Assembly: GCA_008638375.1 (NCBI GenBank)
Contig: CM018035.1
Location: 34,816,824-34,880,823 of the forward strand
DNA from: Nyssa sinensis
Taxonomy: Eukaryota; Streptophyta; Magnoliopsida; Cornales; Nyssaceae
Direction: 5' to 3'
Length of the DNA stretch: 64,000 nucleotides
In this document: positions 24,283 to 34,993 of the stretch, piece by piece
Layout of the letters: each line of letters opens with the position of its first letter
Numbering within the stretch: the stretch's first letter is position 1
Notes under the pieces: model-generated
Databases searched by the model: none
Told to the model about the DNA's origin: nothing
What the model saw: only the letters and a program-made list of their open reading frames with translations
Translations under genes and position numbers: made by a program

Positions 24283-24295
24283 CTATATATATGAT
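24283..24295 (+). promoter_or_regulatory. TATA box for antisense gene 2
   Basis: CTATATATATGAT lies on the + strand about 110 bp before the ATG at 24400. The spacing fits a promoter with a short leader. Functional status is inferred. Confidence 0.45.
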
Positions 24296-24399
24296 AAAGG
24301 AGCGTACGGTTGTGCCCTATCTTTTTACTTGTTTTCCCATACTGTTCCTCTGTCGGAGAGAGTTTGAATGCCTTTTAGAGGCTTACCGTTTGCCCGGAG

Positions 24400-24829
24400 A
24401 TGATTGACAATTTTCAGTCTGAATTAGGAATGATTAAACTGTGGCCGAGAGTTAACCTTCCCTTTGATTCAGTCTCCAAGGAAGGATTAGAGGAGGCTAA
24501 GATCTTCTTGTCCATCTTAGCATCCGGCCGAGATTTCTCCGATGGGAGGTGGACCCTCCTTGATTCAACTGAGGCTTGGAGCATTGATGATGAAGATGAA
24601 GGTGGGATGCCTCATTCCCTTTGTGTCTTGGCAGAGACCCTTACTCAAATCGGCTGGGGTATCACGCCTACTTTGAGGGAGATGAATGGAGGTCCCCTGA
24701 GACCCAAAGCCCTCATCATCCGTTGGTATTGAGATAAGTGACAGTGATGATGAAATGGCCTGGGTGCTTCTTGCTGCAGATTGGGGTTCAGGGTTCCTTC
24801 CTTTCAAATGGAGTCGGCGGCGGCGGTAA
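24400..24829 (+). pseudogene. Antisense ORF 2 of Tat element, unrecognised protein
   Basis: An open frame on the + strand begins MIDNFQSELGMIKLWPRVNL and runs 110 codons to a stop at 24730. If the frame shifts by one base near 24700, coding-like sequence continues through ISDSDDEMAWVLL, an acidic patch, to an Arg-rich end and a stop at 24827-24829. I do not recognise the protein. It has a TATA-like box 110 bp upstream and AATAAA at 24972 downstream, so it resembles a small separate gene. The frame break could be a mutation or an unseen intron. Confidence 0.45.
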
Positions 24830-24971
24830 TGGAAGTTTGGATCCTGGGCCCCTTTCTCATTCGAGGAAGAAAGCCATGATGTTGTGAAAGCGTAGTGAGC
24901 CTTTGTTGTAGCTTTTGTGTACTTGTTCTATTTCTAGTTTTCTTGTACTGATGTAAATTTTCTGAATCATC

Positions 24972-24977
24972 AATAAA
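24972..24977 (+). terminator. Poly(A) signal after antisense ORF 2
   Basis: AATAAA followed by a T/GT-rich stretch lies about 140 bp after the end of antisense ORF 2 on the same strand. It would suit 3' end formation of that transcript. Confidence 0.45.
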
Positions 24978-25254
24978 ATTGAGTTGTTTCTTCTCAAATC
25001 TGATGTTCTCTTCTATTTGAATGTGCTTTTCTGGAGTTAAAACACCTTTTCACGCACTTATGATGACTAACTGTTCAAAGAATAGATCAAAGAAACCTTG
25101 TAGAAGTCTTGAATCAAAGTACTTCAAACCTGCTCGGTACGGGAGTACTCGTTGCTTGCTGATAGATAAGCCAAATAATCAGCTCTGAGATATTCCGATT
25201 TGGGAAACTTTAGTTTAAAGATGTTTGGAACTTCCGTCTCTGGATGGACTAGAT

Positions 25255-25925
25255 CATAGAATCTGTGTATTGAAGATGGGCCAGGTTGGGAAGGCTTGTG
25301 CATTATAGCTGGACCAGGCTCTAGAGGCCTGTGCATTAAAAGATGGACCAAGTCCTAAGACTTGTACATTATAGATGGATCAGGCTCTAGAGGCCTGTGC
25401 ATTATTGATGGACCAGGCTCTGGAGGCCTGTGCATTAAAAGATGGACCAAGTACTGAGACTTGTACATTATGGACCAAGTACTAAAACTTGTACATTATG
25501 GACCAAGTACTAAGACTTGTACATTATGGACCAGGCTCTAGAGGCCTGTGCATTAAAAGATGGACCAAGTACTGAGACTTGTACATTACGGACCAAGTAC
25601 TAAGACTTGTACATTATGGACCAAGTACTAAGACTTGTACATTATGGACCAGGCTCTAGAGGCCTGTGCATTAAAAGATGGACCAAGTACTAAGACTTGT
25701 ACATTATGGACCAGGCTCTAGAGGCCTGTGCATTATAGATGGACCAAGTACTGAGACTTGTACATTATGGACCAGGCTCTGGAGGCCTGTGCATTATAGA
25801 TGGACCAAGTACTGAGACTTGTACATTATGTACCAGGCTCTAGAGGCCTGTGCATTAAAAAATGGACCAAGTACTAAGACTTGTACATTATGGACCAGGC
25901 TCTAGAGGCCTGTGCATTCAAGATG
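25255..25925. repeat. Satellite-like array, two alternating about 30 bp units
   Basis: Two unit types alternate irregularly: TGGACCAAGTACTAAGACTT followed by GTACATTA, and TGGACCAGGCTCTAGAGGCC followed by TGTGCATTAAAAGA. About twenty units fill the stretch between the integrase stop and the antisense genes. Both types share TGGACCA at the start and a TG/GTACATTA or TGCATTA end, and both contain short self-complementary cores. Tandem arrays in the 3' untranslated part of Tat/Ogre elements are known. Confidence 0.9.
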
Positions 25926-25963
25926 AACATTTTATGGAAGCATTAAAAAGAAAGAAACATCTC

Positions 25964-27175
25964 TTATTGATAATACTTCTGTAAATGTTCCACGTTCCAT
26001 GGCCTAGGAATAGGCTTCCCAGTCATGTCTTCTTGCCAGTAGGTGGTAGGCCGAACAACCTTCGTCACTCTGTAGGGGCCTTCCCAGTTTAGTGGCAGTT
26101 TTCCCATAGTGGGATCCTTGGTGTTTTGAAAGACTCTTCTTAAGACAAAGTCTCCGACTTGAAAGCTAACCGTCTTGAGTCCTACCTTGGATTTGTCGAC
26201 CATTCTCTGCTGATAGGCTTCCATCCTGATGCTGGCTTGATCCCTTCTTTCTTCAAGCAAATCCAAATTTTCCATCAACTGCTGATCATTAGATTCTTGC
26301 TTAAAGGCTTCAATCCTCAGGGTTGGCATACCGATCTCAACCAGAATTACTGTCTCTGTACCATAGGCCAGTGAGAAGGGAGTTTCAGAGGTGGGAGTTC
26401 TTCTGGTTGTTCTGTAGGCCCAAAGAACTCCAGGGAGCTCCTCTGCCCACTTTCCTTTGGCCTGTTCCAACCTTTTCTTTAATCCATCAAGGATTGTCTG
26501 GTTGGTGACCTCTGCTTGCCCATTTTCTTGTGGATGGCCTGGAGAGGCAAAGTGTTGCCTAATGTTGAGGTTTTCACAGAATTTTTTGAAGCCTTTACCA
26601 GTGAACTGTGTCCCATTGTCGAAGATAATTACACGTGGTATACCGAACCTGCAAACAATGTTCTTCCAGGTGAAGTTCTCAACTTCCTTTTCTGTGATAT
26701 GTGTTAGAGGTTCAGCTTTGGCCCACTTAGAGAAGTAGTCAATGGCTACCAAGAAATACTTCTTGTTTGGTGGGGCCTTTGGTAATGGACCCACGATGTC
26801 CATCCCCCACTGAGCAAAGGGGCAAGGACTAGGAATCGGGATGAGCTCGTGATGAGGCTGATGTTGATATGGGGCAAATCTTTGGCATTTGTCGCACTTC
26901 TGAACATACTCCTTAACCTGTTTTAGCATGCTAGGCCAGTAATAGCCCTGAGACAGAGCTCGGTGAGCTATAGTTCTACCTCCATTATGATTCCCGCAAA
27001 TACCTTCGTGTATTTCAGCTAAGACATATTGTGATTCTTCTAGAGCTAAGCATTTTAACAAAGGTTGAGAATAAGACCTTCTGTAAAGTTTGTTGTTCAG
27101 GATCAAGTACCGAGCCACTCTGATTCGGATTCTCCTGGCTATGTTTTTATCTTCTAGGAGGAGCCCGGATTGCAA
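25964..27175 (-). CDS. Integrase part of Tat-type pol
   Basis: This 403-codon open frame has no internal stop. The N-terminal zinc domain has histidines in EIHEGICGNH and cysteines in CDKCQRF (about residues 54-98). The catalytic core shows the acidic triad: D in WGMDIVGPLP (about residue 125), D in IIFDNGTQF, and E in ENGQAEVTNQ about 36 residues later. The C-terminal part contains LNWEGPYRV near the end, as in Tat-lineage polyproteins. It would insert the element's cDNA into the genome. It is the 3' end of a longer polyprotein, so its first ATG is not a true start. Upstream the frame is broken near 27175-27350. Confidence 0.9.
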   Translation of the reverse strand: MQSGLLLEDKNIARRIRIRVARYLILNNKLYRRSYSQPLLKCLALEESQYVLAEIHEGICGNHNGGRTIAHRALSQGYYWPSMLKQVKEYVQKCDKCQRFAPYQHQPHHELIPIPSPCPFAQWGMDIVGPLPKAPPNKKYFLVAIDYFSKWAKAEPLTHITEKEVENFTWKNIVCRFGIPRVIIFDNGTQFTGKGFKKFCENLNIRQHFASPGHPQENGQAEVTNQTILDGLKKRLEQAKGKWAEELPGVLWAYRTTRRTPTSETPFSLAYGTETVILVEIGMPTLRIEAFKQESNDQQLMENLDLLEERRDQASIRMEAYQQRMVDKSKVGLKTVSFQVGDFVLRRVFQNTKDPTMGKLPLNWEGPYRVTKVVRPTTYWQEDMTGKPIPRPWNVEHLQKYYQ

Positions 27176-27348
27176 GTACTAGAGGATTGGAGTCATCCAG
27201 TTCTGGGGCTGTTCAGCAATTTGAGCAACTTAGGCTTCCTCTATACTAGGGTCCTGGCTGATAGGAGATTTTTACTATGGAGTTTGCTTCAGACTTTAGG
27301 CGGGACGCCATGTTAGCCAAAGCATCTGCTCTGCAGTTCTGGCTTCTT
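27176..27348 (-). pseudogene. Broken RNase H-integrase linker
   Basis: The - strand encodes SQNCRADALANMASRLKSE, the typical end of a plant retroelement RNase H domain, followed by stops and frameshifts before integrase. It joins the flanking open segments but is not open itself. Confidence 0.7.
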
Positions 27349-27654
27349 TCAATTTTCTAGATAGTGAATGTCTGGAAGGAATGCTTCAAATGGTTCACCA
27401 AGTTCGGAGTACCGAAGCATCCTATCATCTTTAATGAAGAATTCTACCAGGACTTGGCTTACTACCAGTTGGGAGTCTGAGAAGACTTTGAGGTTCTGAA
27501 CCTCACATTCCAAGGCCAACTTGATGCCTAAGATTAGGGCTTCATATTCTGCTTCATTGTTGGAAGCTTTGAATCCCAGGCTGACTACTTTTTCTGACGT
27601 GAGCCCATCAAGGGACTGTAGTACCAGGCCTACTCCTGAGCCCTGATCGGTTGA
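27349..27654 (-). pseudogene. Second RNase H-like domain, distal half
   Basis: The frame shows STDQGSGVGLVL, SNNEAEYEALI and VFSDSQLVVSQV, which carry acidic residues of an RNase H fold (E in NEAEYEA, D in SDSQL). It continues the domain cut off at 38383. The apparent ATG seven residues upstream lies in the inserted Athila LTR and is not native. The stop is at 27349-27351. Confidence 0.85.
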
Positions 27655-27659
27655 CGATC
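27655..27659. repeat. Target site duplication CGATC, left copy
   Basis: CGATC directly before the Athila LTR is repeated at 38378-38382 directly after it. With one copy removed, the RNase H reading frame runs through the junction. Confidence 0.95.
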
Positions 27660-29350
27660 TGATGAGTGTGTGAAAGTGCACTCTAAATACCCGATTATTG
27701 GATTAAATTACTAGAAAGTGAATAAAATATTGGGTTGTGTTTGATATTATTTTATTTAATTTTTATTCACACTGAGATTGGTTGGAACGGTATTTCATAA
27801 GATTTTAAATCTCAAATATTGCAATATTTATTGGCGAGAGATAATTCATAATTATGACTCACATTTAATATTTTTGAGCTTTATTATTCGAATTATTTAT
27901 TTAAATATTATGTTGATGACAGTCGTATTACACTTAAAATCCGACACTCCAAACCGTCCAACAGGCCAAAACAAACAGTGCAGCAAAAGAAAGAAAAGGA
28001 AAAAAATGACATGAAAAAGCTGAAGCACTGGAGCATAATGTTTAAAAAAAAATAAAGAAAACTAAAGTGGGCTTTGTTGGCGTGGCTGCGCAGACTTGGA
28101 GCAGTTGAGTAGAGGCAAAGCAGATTTGGAATAAAGCTTGTGGGCCTAGGTTGATGCGGCTGTTTGGTTCGTGAGCTGGGCTGCTGGCTTGGGACTTGGC
28201 AGCACAGCGCCTGCTTGGGCATGCAACGTGAAACGGCTGGTGCAGTTGGTGGAGTGGGCCAAAGAGTGAAGAGGGGCGTGCGGCTGCGGCTGACAAGGAA
28301 GCCTGGGCTTCGTGAGGCCCTGACGTGCGCTTGCTCCGTGTGGACCATGCGCCTAAGGCTCAAATCAGGACGTTCTGAGCTGGCGTTTGGGGCTGTGAAC
28401 TTGACGGTTGAAATAGGAAAAGTTGCTGTGGGCCATGAGGCTTTAGGGTATTGCGTGAGAGTATTTAAAGACAAAAAAAATATTCAGGGGGGGGAATTAC
28501 ATAACAGAACGACGTCGACGGCTGCGACAGGAGGAGAGATTGGGCGGCGGCTACTGTGCAGAGGACAGAGTGGTGCGGCTGCGCAGCAGTTCTATGGCTC
28601 AATTCTTCTTCATGAAATTTATGTTATCCGTTCTGTACATGGGTAACTAAATTTTCAAGTAGAGTTAGGGATGAACTTGCATAATAGATGGTTATTTTAA
28701 TTTATTTTTGATTCCTGTACGGAGTTTTCACTTGTTAAATTCTTTGATGATCATTTATAAATTATTGTTGGATTTTATTTTCTGAATAATTAAAGGGTTC
28801 AGTCTATTTATAGATTCAGTCATGCTTTTTCTATCGAATGGATTAATGTTTTGATTATTTTTAGAACAATTAAATATTCATATTGATTCAATTCCTTGCT
28901 GCAATATTGCTCGTTGGGTTTATTGTCGTCGTTGGGTTTTCTCAATGTGAATAATAATTTGAGTGATTTAAAAGTGTTGAATGATTTTTCAAAGGATTAC
29001 TTTCAGTCTAATTTTGGTTCATAATTTTTATATCTTCTGATTGAGATATTTGGAATTTAAATTCTCAATTGAGTTAACAGTGAATTAAAAATAATTAAAA
29101 TACCAGTTATGTGTAAGGGATTCCCGAAACTCTACTGTTCGTTAAATTTGAATATTTTCATCTGTTATTCAGCTTGTTTAATTTTTAGTTGCATTCAAAA
29201 TCACTTTCTATATTTTTATTTTTTTCGTTAACTGTCTAATATTTTTGTAGTTCAGAAATTTTGTTTATTATTCTTTTAATTTAGTCTCCTTGTGGAATCG
29301 ACACCCCAAAGCTACACTACAACTACCGCGTTATTCTTTGGGCGTAATCA
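27660..29350 (+). repeat. 5' LTR of Athila-type element
   Basis: This 1,691 bp LTR starts TGATGAGTGTG and ends GTAATCA. A TATA-like TATTTAAAG lies near 28459. The GC-rich stretch upstream (28080-28440) gives overlapping chance frames on both strands. It closely matches 36683-38377. Confidence 0.92.
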
Positions 29351-29355
29351 AATTT

Positions 29356-29372
29356 TGGCGCGTTGCCGGGGA
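29356..29372 (+). other. Primer binding site, tRNA-Asp type, one base short
   Basis: TGGCGCGTTGCCGGGGA begins five bases after the LTR end. The usual Athila site, complementary to tRNA-Asp, is TGGCGCCGTTGCCGGGGA, so one C is missing here. Pairing would carry a bulge. Confidence 0.85.
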
Positions 29373-29454
29373 GACGGTAGAAGAATCAGTAGATAGATTT
29401 TCTTTTCAGCAGTTTGTAAAGGCGGTAACTTCATTCCCTTTTTTTTTACTTGTT

Positions 29455-29456
<2 letters not shown>

Positions 29457-29489
<33 letters not shown>

Positions 29490-29560
29490 TTATTTTTTAT
29501 TTATTTTATTTTATTTTTTTATTTCTAGTTATTTATTTATTTATTTTATTATTGTCATCT
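29457..29560 (+). repeat. (ATT)n and T-rich simple repeat in leader
   Basis: A TTA/ATT microsatellite runs on into T-rich TTTAT repeats between the primer site and gag. It gives a spurious tyrosine-rich extension of the gag frame. It is typical of Athila leaders but is expanded here. Confidence 0.85.
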
Positions 29561-29689
29561 TGCATGCATAATAGGTATAGGGACGCATTAGGCCGCTTTG
29601 CTTATAGGCTTGTGTTAGAGTCGGATTTAGAGTCTAATTTTTCTTGTTTTTCTAATTCTTTGTTTGATAATACTTCCAATTCTGCAAAT

Positions 29690-32600
29690 ATGAGTGAATT
29701 TGAGGATCAACCCACTAGGACTCTTCAGGATTACCTCCACCCTACACGCACAGCCACACCATCATGCATCATGTTTCCACCCAATGCTCGTCCAATTGAT
29801 GTTAAAACGGGGGTAATACAGTTACTTCCTACATTTCATGGTTTGGAAAATGAGAATCCATATGTGCATATTAGGGAGTTTGAAGAGGTAGTTGCGACTT
29901 TTCATAGTCAGAATGCAACACAAGACATTGTGAGACTTAAGTTCTTTCCTTTCTCTTTGAAGGATCGAGCTAAGAGTTGGCTATACTCACTGAGACCACG
30001 GTCAATTGGATCGTGGAATGAGATGACCCAGATTTTCTTCACTAAATACTTTCCCCAACACAAGACCAATGCTTTAAAAAGACAGATTTCTACCTTTGCA
30101 CAAAAGGATAGTGAGACTTTATATCAGTCTTGGGAGAGGTTTAAGGAGTTATTGGGTATATGCCCTCACCATGGGTATGAGAGTTGGCGTGTAGTGAGCT
30201 ATTTTTATGAGGGACTTACACCTAGAGAGCGCCAATTTGTAGAGATGATGTGTAATGGTGAGTTTTTACAGAAAGATCCTGATGAGGCCATAGAGTATCT
30301 TAATGAGCTTGTTGAAAAAGCTCACACTTGGACAGGACCTAGTGCTACTGAGAGCACAAATAGGTCACGACCTATAGGGAGCCAACAGAGTGGGGGAATT
30401 TACCATCTTAGGGAGGAGGATAATTTGAAAGTTAAGGTTGAGACACTCACTAGAGAGTTAGAGATGCTAAAGGCTAGAGACGTAAAGCCAACACACTTGG
30501 CTAATCATGTAGAGCCTTTTAGACCATGTTCAGTGTGTGGCGGGGTAGATCACCTTGCCCAAGAGTGTCCCACATCAGCTGAGATGAGAGGGATGTATGA
30601 GGACCAATGTAATACCCTAGGTATGTACAAGAAGCCTTTCACACCCTACTCTGAGACTTACAATCCAGGGTGGCGCAATCACCCCAATTTTAGCTAGAAA
30701 TCTGAAAGCCAGCCACATGCACCACCACCTGCACAGCCTCCTAAATCATACCCTGCACCATATCATGCACCACGTCATGCATCTTCATCTTCTACGAATT
30801 CTTTAGAAGATACTTTACAGGCATTTATTGAAGCACAGGGTAAGACTAACCAAAAATTTGAATCTTTGATCACGCAGGTTGTTGAAGAAAACAAAGAGAT
30901 AAAGAGCCAAGTGTCTAAATTGATGAGCTGTTTGAGTGTGAATGAGCGAGGCCGATTCCCTTCCCAAGCTCAATCCACACCCCAAGGTCAACACATGGCA
31001 CAAGAGAATCTGAAGGATGCAAACGCCATTGTGACTCGAAGTGGTAAGTCCTTACACATCCCAATCATGGACAAATCAGATGATGTGGAAAAGGAATAAG
31101 ATGGTAGCAATGTTGAACTGCCCAAGGAACCAGAGGTGATGAAGAATTATGTTAAGGTACCATTCCCTCAGGCTTTAAAATCAACCAAGCGCACTCTGGA
31201 TCCTAATAATGAAATCCTCGAAAATCTCAGGCAGGTAAAAATCAATCTTCCTCTTTTGCATGTAATTAAGCAAGTTCCTACTTATGCAAAGGTTCTTAAA
31301 GATTTATGTACAGTTAAGAGGAAGCACCATGTGAAGAAGACAGCATTTCTGACAGAGCAAGTCAGTGCTCTCATTGAGCAGAGGATTCCCCCCAAGTATA
31401 AGGATCCTGGTTGTCCAACCATTGCATGCAGTATTGGAAATCACGAGTTTGGACAAGCTTTACTTGATTTAGGAGCAAGTGTGAATTTAATGCCTTATTC
31501 TATTTACTTGCAGATGGGGTTGGGAGAGATCAAACCAACCTCTGTGGTATTGCAATTGGCTGACCATTCAGTCAGAGCACCACGGGGTGTGGTAGAGGAT
31601 GTTTTAATTCAAGTTGATAAATTTTATTATCCTGTTGATTTCATAATCCTTGACACTAACTCTACTGTTGATTCTACCTCTAAAATTCCTTTGATTTTAG
31701 GTAGGCCTTTCCTTGCCACAGCTAATGCTCTTATCAATTGCAGGAATGGACTTATGAAGCTGTCTTTTGGGAACATGACTCTTGAGGTGAATATATTTCA
31801 TGTTGCAAAACAGCTAGAAGAGGATGATGAGTGCCACCAGACATACATGATTGATTCACTCGTTGATTCACTCATAGATAGGGGAGTTCCTCCAACTCAT
31901 GATTCCGATCCCCTTGAGCATTTTTTGGTTAATTCTGAGTTCGATTATATTGATGATCCATCTGATGTGGTCGATATTTGTGCTATTTTTGATAGGACTC
32001 AGGATTATGGAGCACGGGGGTGGCAACCAAAGTTTGAAGAGTTACCTACAAAAAGGGAAGAGCAGATTCCTTCAAGTGTGGTGCCCCCAAAAGTTGAATT
32101 GAAGCCTTTGCCTAAGGGTTTAAAACATGCTTTCCTTGGTCCAGGTGACACTTTTCCTGTTATTATTTCATCTGAATTATCTGCGTCCCAAGGCGAGAAA
32201 TTAATTCAGACCCTGAATAGGCATAGGCCGGCTATAGGTTGGAGCATAGTTGACATAAAAGGTGTTAGTCCCCTAGTTTGTTCGCATAAAATTAATTTGG
32301 AGGAAGGAACTAACCCTCGTAGAGACCCCCAGCGTAGGCTTAATCCCACTATAAAGCAAGTGGTGAAAAATGAATTTTTGAAACTATTAGACGCAGGCAT
32401 TATATATCCTATTGCTAATAGTAAATGGGTTAGTCCTACGCAGGTTGTCCCGAAAAGGTCAGGTGTCACTGTGATAAAAAATGACCTAGAAGAGTTAGTC
32501 CCTACAAGACTTGTGACTGGATGGCGGATGTGCATTGATTATAGAAAACTGAATGCCGCCACTCGAAAAGACCATTTTCCTCTCCCTTTTATTGATCAAA

Positions 32601-34993
32601 TTCTTGAGCGTGTGGCTGGTCATCCTTATTATTGTTTCTTAGATGGTTATTCTGGTTATTATCAAATTGAAATTGCATTAGAAGACTAGGAAAAACCCAC
32701 TTTTACTTGTCCTTTTGGTACTTATGCTTTTCGTAGAATGCCATTTGGATTGTGTAATGAACCTGTTACTTTTCAACGTTGCATGATGAGCATTTTTAGT
32801 GATATGGTTGAAAATTGTATGGAAGTGTTTATGGATGATGTGACTGTGTTTGGATCCTCTTTTGATGCATGCTTAGTGAATTTAGAGAGAGTGTTGACCC
32901 GTTGTGAGGAGAAGCACTTGGTTTTGAATTAGAAAAAATTTCATTTTATGGTCCCTTCAGGTATTGTCTTAGGGCATATTATTTCTTCTAGAGGGATAGA
33001 GGTTGATCAATCTAAGATTGAATTAATCTCTAAATTGCCCACACCTAAGACAGTCAAGGATGTAAGATCTTTTCTTGGTCATGCAGGCTTTTATAGGAGG
33101 TTTATACAGAATTTTTCCAGCATATCTAGACCACTATGTGACCTTCTAGCTAAAGATGCCCCATTTGAGTGGACACAAGCGTGTCAAGAGGCCTTTAAAA
33201 CGCTAATTGGCAAGCTTACCTCAGCACCCATAATGCAACCACCTGATTGGACTTTACCTTTTGAGATTATGTGTGATGCCAGTGATTATGCTGTAGGTGC
33301 TGTTCTTGGACAGTGAAGGGAGAAGAAGCCATTTGTCATTTACTATACTAGTAGAACTCTAAATAGTGCTCAGATGAATTACTCTGCTACTGAAAAAGAG
33401 TTGCTAGCTGTTGTGTTTGCTTTGGACAAATTTCGTGCTTATTTAATTGGTTCTCCTATTCTTATTTTCACAGATCATGCAGCCCTTAAGTACCTTCTCA
33501 CCAAGAAGGATGCTAAGGCGCGATTAATACGGTGGATTTTACTTTAGCAGGAATTTGACATCACCATCAAAGATAAGAAAGGAGTGGAGAACGTAGTGGC
33601 TGACCATCTCTCGAGGCTCACATTTGAAGACACCTCTGACCACCTGCCAATTAGAGATGATTTTCCTGATGAGCATTTACTTTCTATTACTACTTTACCA
33701 TGGTTTGCTCATATTGTGAATTATTTGGTTGCAGGTGAGATACCAGTGGATTGGAGCGCTCAAGATAAGAGGAAGTTCATGATTGAGGTACGTAATTTCT
33801 ATTGGGATGATCCTTATCTTTTCAAATACTGCCCTGACCAAATTTTAAGGCGTTGCATACCTGATGAAGAGATTTCTAGTGTTTTAGAATTTTGTCACAC
33901 CCAAGCTTGTGGGGGTCACTTTTCAATGAAGAAAACCGCTGCAAAAATTTTGCAGTGTGGATTTTATTGGCCTACTTTGTTTAAGGATGCTAACATCTAT
34001 TGTCGATCATGTGAACAGTGTCAAAAGTTAGGAGCTATGACCCGTCGTAATATGATGCCTTTAAACCCAATTTTAGTGATTGAAATTTTTGATTGTTGGG
34101 GCATTGATTTCATGGGACCATTCCCTCCTTCCTTTGGATATCTATATATTATTGTGGCAGTAGATTATGTCTCAAAATGGGTAGAGGCCGCAGCTTGCAG
34201 GTGTAATGATAACAAGACGGTGATTAAATTTCTGAAAGATAATGTGTTGTCTAGGTTTGGTACACCACGTGCTATCATTAGTGACCGAGGAACACACTTT
34301 TGTAACCGTTCTTTTGAGGCCTTGATGAAAAAATATGGGGTGGTACATAAAGTTTCTACTGCTTATCATCCCCAGACCAGTGGACAGGTAGAACTTGCAA
34401 ATAGGGAAATTAAGCAAATTTTAGAAAAAACGGTTAACCCGGATCGCAAAGATTGGTCTTTGCGATTAGTTGATGCACTTTGGGCCTACCGTACAGCTTT
34501 CAAAACTCCCTTAGGCATGTCACCTTATAGGCTTGTTTTTGGAAAGCCTTGTCACTTACCTGTGGAGCTCGAGCATCAAGCTTATTGGGCCGTAAAGCAT
34601 TTCAATTTTGACATAGGAGAAGCAGGTAAGTTGAGAAAATTGCAATTGACTGAGTTAGAAGAATTGAGAAATGATGCTTATGAGAATTCTAGAATCTATA
34701 AGGCTAAAATGAAAGCATTTCATGATAAAAATATTTTGAGAAAAACTTTTAAGCCTGATGATCGAGTATTTTTATATGATTCTAGACTCCATAAGCACCC
34801 AGGAAAACTCAGGTCTAGATGGACAGGCCCCTTTATAGTGAAAAATGTTTTTGGACATGGGGTAGTCGAAATAGAGGATCCTAACGATGGTCGAGTTTTT
34901 AAAGTAAATGGCCAGCACCTTAAAGTTTTGTTTGATAGGCAAGTTCCAGAGGTGGAAGACATTCCACTTATGGACCCAGTTTATCACCCTTGA
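29690..34993 (+). pseudogene. Athila gag-pol polyprotein, one frame, six internal stops
   Basis: From ATG 29690 (MSEFEDQPTRTL) one frame runs about 1,767 codons to 34993 with no frameshift. Gag is at residues 1-335, with the CX2CX4HX4C zinc knuckle CSVCGGVDHLAQEC near residue 280. Protease DLGASVN is near 592, RT near 850-1200 with FMDD near 1048, RNase H near 1210-1300 (TDHAALKYL), and integrase from about 1370 with D in WGIDFMGP, D in IISDRGTHF and E in GQVELANRE. The first ATG at 29450 lies in a microsatellite and is unlikely to be used. Stops are at 30695 (TAG), 31097 (TAA), 32687 (TAG), 32930 (TAG), 33314 (TGA) and 33545 (TAG). Catalytic residues are kept, so decay is by nonsense changes only. 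It encodes capsid and replication enzymes but cannot make a full polyprotein. Confidence 0.92.

Noticed and set aside
26159..26738. Several + strand frames opposite integrase
   Set aside because: They are mirror frames of the clear integrase coding sequence on the - strand.
28164..28646. A 160-codon frame in the Athila 5' LTR, with a partner at 37187-37675 and overlapping frames on the other strand
   Set aside because: GC-rich LTR sequence leaves several frames open on both strands at once. The two copies differ by a frameshift near the end, and no domain is recognisable.
29450..29689. N-terminal extension of the Athila gag frame from the ATG at 29450
   Set aside because: It is a translated ATT/TTTAT microsatellite (poly-Tyr/Phe). 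The ATG at 29690 fits Athila gag better.
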